From Akebia trifoliata (Eukaryota; Streptophyta; Magnoliopsida; Ranunculales; Lardizabalaceae): 64,000 bases of DNA. Each line of letters starts with the position of its first letter. Within the stretch, counting starts at the first letter, position 1. Positions 58,081 through 64,000 of this stretch are shown here, piece after piece. The stretch is from assembly GCA_017979445.1 (NCBI GenBank), contig CM030713.1, positions 29,183,934 to 29,247,933 on the forward strand. The letters are read 5' to 3'. Under the pieces are notes generated by a model. That model had not been told where the DNA came from. It worked only from the letters and a program-made list of their open reading frames with translations, and made no database searches. The position numbers and the translations under genes were made by a program.

Positions 58081-61000
58081 ATGCTTTACTCTTCTTCATC
58101 AGCTCGTATCGTTCTTAATCGCCGAAATCTCACAGTCTCTGCAATCCACGTTTCTCTGTTTTTCTCCAAGAATCTCTCTTCGATTTCTAAACAAACCCAT
58201 TATTTGTCTGCTTTGCAGGGTTTTTCAGCTCCTTCATCTTCTTCGTCTTTTACAAGAGGGTACTTTCGTCCTTCTTATAGCTTTCATTCTCCAAGACTTC
58301 TGTCTCATCCTTTAAGATCAACTTCGACTATGGCAAATCCGGAATCTGTCCATGAATTTACTGTCAAGGTTTGTTTTTTTTTGGTTTGATGTGCAATTTT
58401 TTGTTATTTTAGGTTTTCTGTATTAATTTTGCAGATGGGTTTTAAATTTTTGAGAATTTGGTGTTGGGTTTGAGATATTATTAACATCCATCATGAAATT
58501 ATTGGATTTTTAGAATTTTAGGGTTTTTTTTTGTTGTTGTTGTTGTTGTTGTGATTTTATGTTTTCTGTATTAATTTTGCAGGTGGGGAGTTTGGTGTTG
58601 GGTTTGAGATATTATTAATATCTACCATGGAATTATTGGATGTTGAGAAATTCAGGGTTTTTGAGATTTGGTTTCATAAGTTGGAAGATAGACGTTTGAG
58701 ACTTTGTTTCTTATTTAATTTCTCATGATTTTATGATGGATTAATTAGGTTTATGACTTTGTTTGTTGTTCTATTGAATTCAACTAGTTTTTTTTTTTTT
58801 TTTTGCACTAGTTATATGTGTTTATGAAATTTGATTTGCTGCAGATTTGAGATTTTTTTAGATGGGATTTTGATTTTCTGTAAAATTTGAGAGGACATGA
58901 ATTAGAAACTGTAGAGGGTTAGAAAATGATTGACATCTTCTTCCACATAACAAAGGGAAAAAAGGCTGTATTTTTTTTCCTTTATTATAATGGCTTCTTT
59001 GATGAGTATGTGTGCTTTTGTTATCCTAAGAGTCTTACATAGATTGAATGGTTTTTTGAAATGTGTCTGAGGGATTTCTTCTTCTAATTGAAACTAAAAC
59101 TTCCTCTCTTTTCATTGATATTTTACTTATTAATTTTCTTTTGTGATAGAATTAGCTTGATTGATGGATAGTATGCTAGATTTATTCAGGATTTTGGATT
59201 GATGATTTTATTTATTTATCAATTTTTTTTTGGTATAATTTCATTTACATTCAGGATGCTAGGGGAAATGATGTGGATCTTAGTATTTACAAAGGAAAGG
59301 TTCTCTTGATAGTCAATGTAGCATCTCAATGGTATTTTCATTTTTTTCTTGGACTTTTGAATCACTTTGGTTGACTTAAATAATTTCTTTAAAGCAGCAT
59401 TATAATCCTTATTTTTTCTTGATTTGATTGATGCAGTGGATTGACCAATTCGAACTACACTGAGTTGAGTAAATTGTATGAGAAGTACAAGGATCAAGGT
59501 TTGGGGTTTTCATTCTCTTATCTGAGCTTATACATATATAATATGTTTTGTGTCTGATTGTTCCTCTTTTAAGCCGCGATTCATCCTGATTTTCAATGGT
59601 ATCTTAGCAAATCAACTCACTGTAATTGTTGGACTTCCTTATCATGGGTCCTTTTTCTTTCTTTTTTTTCCCTTTTAAGAATCGTCAAGGGAAATTAAAG
59701 GGGAAGCTGTGTGCTCCATGAGACTTGTTTAAGAAAAAGTGGACAAGAGTTAGTTTATTAAAAAAAATATATGTCAATTCGAAGCAAATGATGTTTTGGT
59801 TGAGAACAACTACTTAATAAGGAACCCATTTTTTAATCATTTAGAACTGATATTTGATATATCGATAAAGAATTCTTATTATTATTATTTATTTTTTGTT
59901 TTTTTTAAATTACCAAAAGAGCCTGATTTTGTTTATTCTTGGTTCAGGTTTTGAAATACTAGCTTTCCCTTGCAATCAATTTGGTGAGCAGGAGCCAGGA
60001 AGTAATGAGCAAATCTTGGAGTTTGCTTGCACTCGTTTTAAAGCTGAATATCCCATATTTGACAAGGTATAATTGAGGAACCTTGTGGTGCATTTCATTA
60101 TATAACATGCAGAGTAGATTGACTCAACTCAATCATGAAAAACAAATATCATGACTCTCTCTCTCCATTTTGTTGTGCAATTAACATAGGGGACGGTTCA
60201 GCAGCCCTAAAGTTTGCCAAGTTTGGTGCCAAACATTTTTCAAAATATGGGTTAGAAGCTTTGGAATGAGCTGATTTTTTGTGAGGATGATCTCTATGAT
60301 GAGGAGATCATCCTCACCAAAAATCAGCATATTCTGAAACTTCTAACCCCATCAAAAGTGATTTACAAAAATTGGACGGTCCACGATTCTTCAACTTGTA
60401 AACTAGGGTTAGAAGTTTCAAAATGAGCTGATTTTTTTGTGAGGATGATCTCTTCACCGTAGAGATCATCCTCACAAAAAATCAGCCTATTCCAAAACTT
60501 CTAACCCCATCAAAAGTGATTTACAAAAAATGTTTGGCACCAAACTTGGCAAACTTTAGGGCTGCCGAACCCGCTCTCATTAACATATTATAAATCTGCG
60601 AGCCTTTTCCTTTCCTCTTAATTCATTCTTAAAATCCTTGCTGTCATCAAATCAAACACATTTCCTAGTAGTCTAGATATGTAGGGGAAGCTCAATAATA
60701 ATATATAAAAAAAATTCTCACTTTTTAAAGGTATATTGGCACATAGTGAGAAGTGAGTCGATGCTCATGTAGGGAGTCCTTGGTGCCGAAACATGTAAAG
60801 TTGGACCTTCTTTTGTTTGTGTTTTTTTTTTTCCTTTCATCTTTTTTCCTTATAATCTTGCATTGATATTGTTACTGGTCGGTCCTTGATTTCTGGAATG
60901 TTCATCATTTATAATTCAGTTTTTTCCTCCATTCTTCTGTGTCTAAAGTCAGGTCTTTTGTCATTGGTAGTGAGTTCATGTATGCTTTCACCAACTCTAT

Positions 61001-61578
61001 CTATGTTCTCGGTCTGTCTCTCAGGGCCTTCAACTTGAATATTACTTCTATCCATATAATCGACCCTTCAACTGATCAGGAAACTAAAACTTATTCTTAA
61101 TGCTCGTTTCTTCAACTGAATATGTTCCACCAACAACACATGGTCCATAAAAAGATCAGTTGTTGGATTACATATATTTTTCCCCCTCTCTATTTGTATG
61201 GCTTTACTATCATTTTAGAGGAAACCCACACTTTGCATTCTTGTGTTAGGTCGATGTGAATGGGAACAATGCTGCTCCAGTGTACAAGTTCTTGAAGTCA
61301 AGCAAAGGTGGTATCTTTGGAGATGGCATCAAATGGAACTTCGCCAAATTTCTAGTTGACAAGGACGGACATGTGGTGGACCGATATGCTCCCACAACTT
61401 CCCCTCTCAGCATCGAGGTAAACCTATCATATGAGCCTTTATTTATTTATTTTTGGGTAATAATTTAAGTTTTTTGTATTTCGTCCAGAAGCTAACTTAC
61501 ATGGATGGTTTTCTTTTTTTTCTTTTGGTTGTGATGTTTTCACAGAAGCATATAAAGAAGCTGTTGGGTGTCTCCTAA
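58081..61578 (+). CDS. GPX6: Phospholipid-hydroperoxide glutathione peroxidase, organellar type
   Basis: Six exons: 58081-58368, 59255-59331, 59437-59498, 59948-60066, 61250-61417, 61546-61578, giving 248 residues. Plant GPX enzymes reduce lipid and hydrogen peroxides, mostly with thioredoxin. The catalytic site is cysteine, not selenocysteine: ASQCGLTN (Cys122). The other tetrad residues are Gln157 in FGEQEPGS and Trp211-Asn212 in KWNFAKF. Cys170 in [11 protein letters not shown] fits the resolving cysteine of plant enzymes. The first 83 residues are rich in Ser and Arg and poor in acidic residues, like a mitochondrial or plastid presequence. An internal Met84 ([13 protein letters not shown] at 58330) could start a cytosolic form. 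The similarity by eye is to GPX6. Intron 4 carries a foldback MITE. Confidence 0.95.
60189..60578. mobile_element. Four-armed foldback MITE in GPX6 intron 4, perfect 9-bp target-site duplication
   Basis: 390 bp. The outer inverted repeats run for about 50 bp (start GGGGACGGTTCAGCAGCCCT; inverse end GGCTGCCGAACCCGCTCTC). Inside are two successive hairpins with GTGAGGATGATCTCT and GATCATCCTCAC, separated by GGACGGTCCACG. ATTAACATA flanks both sides exactly (60180-60188 and 60579-60587), the Mutator-type 9 bp. Confidence 0.9.
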
Positions 61579-63340
61579 ATTCAGGGTTGTAGGGCTTTTA
61601 TAAAAGTGACCGCTAGTAAATAAATGGCCCACTTGGATGAACGGATATTTGTATTTCGTTGTTATTTTGCTATTTAGATATGTAATCTATTTGAAAATTT
61701 TACGGTGTTTGAAGTAGTTCCTTGAAAGGAATGTGGATTCCAAACTTAAGTTGAAAGTGGAATAACAAAATGTTTTAGAAGATGGTGTGAAGAATTCAGT
61801 TGTTAAGTCAATAGATTTGGGGTCTGAATCATATTCCCTCATTCCACCTTATCATCCCAATAATCATCTTTTGTTTGAAAGTTAATTCATACCTACTTTC
61901 ACCATCTCCATACCTTTCAAATAAGAATAATTGTATTAAGCTTTGGTCAACTTGATTTGAGGTATTCCCATTGTCATGGACCTTAACAACAAACCGATTG
62001 GTTTTCTGTTTAGCTTAGTAGGAACAAATCAGGAAACACAGGCCGGCCTTCACCATATATAAATTACTAGTTGCTTCTATCTATGGAGTTTAGCTTCAAA
62101 AGTTACCTGAGATGGGTTTATTTATTTATATTTTTTTTTTATGGTATGGTACTATCGTCACTTATTGGTTTGTCAGCTGTTCTAATCTATGGCCCCCAAT
62201 TAGGGCGGATTAACCCGAATTCAATCAGGGTGAGCTTGGATTGGGTTATATGAAAAATGAGTTGAGTCAGGACTAGAAATCTTAACTCAAATTGAATACG
62301 GGTTGAGGATCCAGACAACCCGACTCAATTCAAACCCAATGTTACATATTTACATATAAATAATTTTATTTATTTTTAAAAAAAAAATATTATCTCTTTT
62401 TTAAATATATTTGTAAAATTAAGAAAAAAAATTAAAATATAAAAATTAATGATTTTGGAGATTGTATGCAAATTTATTACTAGAGATTTTATTATTTTAT
62501 ATTATATTTATTTTTTAAAATATAAAATAAAATGTATATATTATCAAAATAAAATTAGATTTGATCAATAAACCAAATCTTTCAAAATTACCTAAATTGG
62601 ACTAATCCAAGTTCAATTCGATTTTAAAAGCTCAATCTTGAATGATTAATGAGCTCTAACTCAATGATTGGGTTGAAGGTTCTACAACCCTTCAATTTAT
62701 TGGTGTAATACCCATACCACAAAACATATATATCTAATGAAAATTCATAAAATCAAGTTATTATTACCAAAATCCCCACCAAATTCTATTATGCATCAAA
62801 TCCCATATGAAAAAAAATAAGGAAGTGCTGAACAAAAACAAAAATTTCCTATTTGATAAAGACGAAAAAAAACCAGGGGATAAAACATCATTTTTTGTCG
62901 TAACTGAAAAAGTTGCGTTTTTTCATCGTTTGGAGATGCAAAATGCATTTTTTTTCTTCAAGAAATCATCATTTTTTGTTACTATGGGGTATACCCTTAT
63001 GTTACTGAATTCGATAGTACTGGCCCAAACCAGGAACTGGTACCAAATCGAAGCAGTTCAATTCATACTGGGCTCTTACACCATAAAATCAAGCAAACCA
63101 TGAACTCATCATAATAATATTAATTAACTTCCAATTAATTATTAGTATGATATACTATCCAACATTCAACATGATTTCATTGATATGATGGTAAATTAAT
63201 GGGGGACAGTGACGATGATGATTCACCAAATGCTACAGTTTAAAAATAGAATAACAACATTCAAAGCTTTAACTGAATGAGAGAGACAAACACAACATAA
63301 CTACCAGAAAATATACCTTGGAATATATCTACCAAATGTT
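61579..63340. other. Intergenic region GPX6 to AHL
   Basis: This includes the 3' region of GPX6. 62190-62690 is a degenerate hAT-like element (GGATTAACCCGAATTCAATC, then ATTGGGTTGAAGGTTCTACA). No further gene is supported. Short ORFs here are low-complexity AAAAA/TTTTT translations. Confidence 0.4.
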
Positions 63341-63738
63341 GAATGGCATATATTTTCAACAACCATCACACCCCCCACGCACATTTCAAGATTAATAAAC
63401 AGCCGGTCTACTCAGAGCATCACATTGGCAAAACTTCCATGAATTCAAATCTGATAATCCTACAAAACCATTTGGATCACAGGCATTACAATAGAATTCA
63501 GTAAAAAAACCAGAAGCCATCATGGCACCTTTAACCTCTTCTCGCCATGCCAAGAGCTACACTCCACTGAATTGAACACTAAATTTTCATGCTACAAATG
63601 TTGTACAAAATGACCAACTTTGGTGCACATGTTAGTACAAATCGCTAAAAGAAACAAGTTCCATAAGAGGCTCAAAAGACTTTGCTTGTTTACCAACGCC
63701 ATATCATTCAAGTGGATGAAGCAGAGGGCGGAATATCG

Positions 63739-63954
63739 TCATCCTCGCGTCAAGTCAATATCAATATGTGCGACATTCCTCATATCCACTGGCCGTGAAC
63801 CAGGCCAACCACTCACTGTTGAAGGTGTGAGAGTTTGATTTGGCGGAATGCTTATTGGAGTAGCTAGGTTTGTGTCTGCGGCAGAATCAGAACCCTCCCC
63901 TGCTGCTTTGCTCTTGCTCTTTGAACCACTGTATACAAAACTCCCCAGAATCAC
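63739..63954 (-). CDS. AT-hook motif nuclear-localized (AHL) protein, last exon, partial
   Basis: The final exon of a minus-strand gene that continues beyond the right edge. The acceptor CTACAG precedes GTGATTCTGGGG. The 71 codons read VILGSFVYSG, a Ser/Lys-rich linker, then SIPPNQTLTPSTVSGWPGSR and DMRNVAHIDIDLTRG. This matches the C-terminal end of plant AHL proteins, where the PPC domain closes with VQVxxGSF and the tail ends in GWPGSR...HIDIDL-RG. AHLs bind AT-rich DNA in the nucleus and help set chromatin and developmental gene expression. The AT-hooks and most of the PPC domain are outside the window. The 3' untranslated region extends to roughly 63350. Confidence 0.85.
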   Translation of the reverse strand: MILGSFVYSGSKSKSKAAGEGSDSAADTNLATPISIPPNQTLTPSTVSGWPGSRPVDMRNVAHIDIDLTRG

Positions 63955-64000
63955 CTGTAGAGCAAGTCATCCACATACACAGTAGAGAAAATAAGCAAGA

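Overview
The window is nuclear DNA of a flowering plant, most likely a eudicot. It is AT-rich, its genes have short exons and GT-AG introns, and every recognisable protein is a plant family member. Between the genes lie layers of short non-autonomous transposons: MITEs, tRNA-derived SINEs and a TRIM. I cannot name the species. All exon coordinates were worked out by hand from splice signals, reading-frame continuity and family resemblance.

Layout. 1-911 (-): first exon of a cytochrome b561 whose remainder lies off the left edge. 912-7200: no gene, a patchwork of duplicated blocks and MITEs. 7359-7718 (-): an intronless NF-YC subunit. 7830-12500: gene-free. 12638-17721 (+): complete ten-exon TAD1-type tRNA adenosine deaminase. 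17505-30553: a head-to-tail segmental duplication of two abutting units. Each holds the last TAD1 exon, a decayed unidentified coding fragment, a SINE and a small HMA-like gene on the minus strand (20147-21639 and 27355-28257). 31228-34876 (-): an actin-depolymerizing factor whose first coding exon is only the ATG. 35100-41240: gene-free, with an hAT-type MITE and a TRIM. 41466-44517 (+): beta-tubulin, tail to tail with 45907-48858 (-), an AAE3-type oxalyl-CoA synthetase. 49080-57990: gene-free, with SINEs and MITEs. 58081-61578 (+): GPX6-type glutathione peroxidase. 63739-63954 (-): last exon of an AT-hook (AHL) protein that continues past the right edge.

The genes are independent housekeeping or regulatory loci, not a pathway cluster. 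They cover tRNA editing, cytoskeleton (ADF and tubulin), oxalate catabolism, peroxide detoxification, transmembrane electron transport and transcription or chromatin. The most notable structures are the tandem duplication with its orphan TAD1 exon, a MITE that seems to supply the TATA-like box of TAD1, three four-armed foldback elements (one in GPX6 intron 4 with a perfect 9-bp target-site duplication), a near-perfect 39-bp hairpin, a SINE with a triplicated tRNA-like head, and a dense AACGG cluster in the tubulin promoter. I saw no CRISPR array, operon, rRNA or intact tRNA gene.
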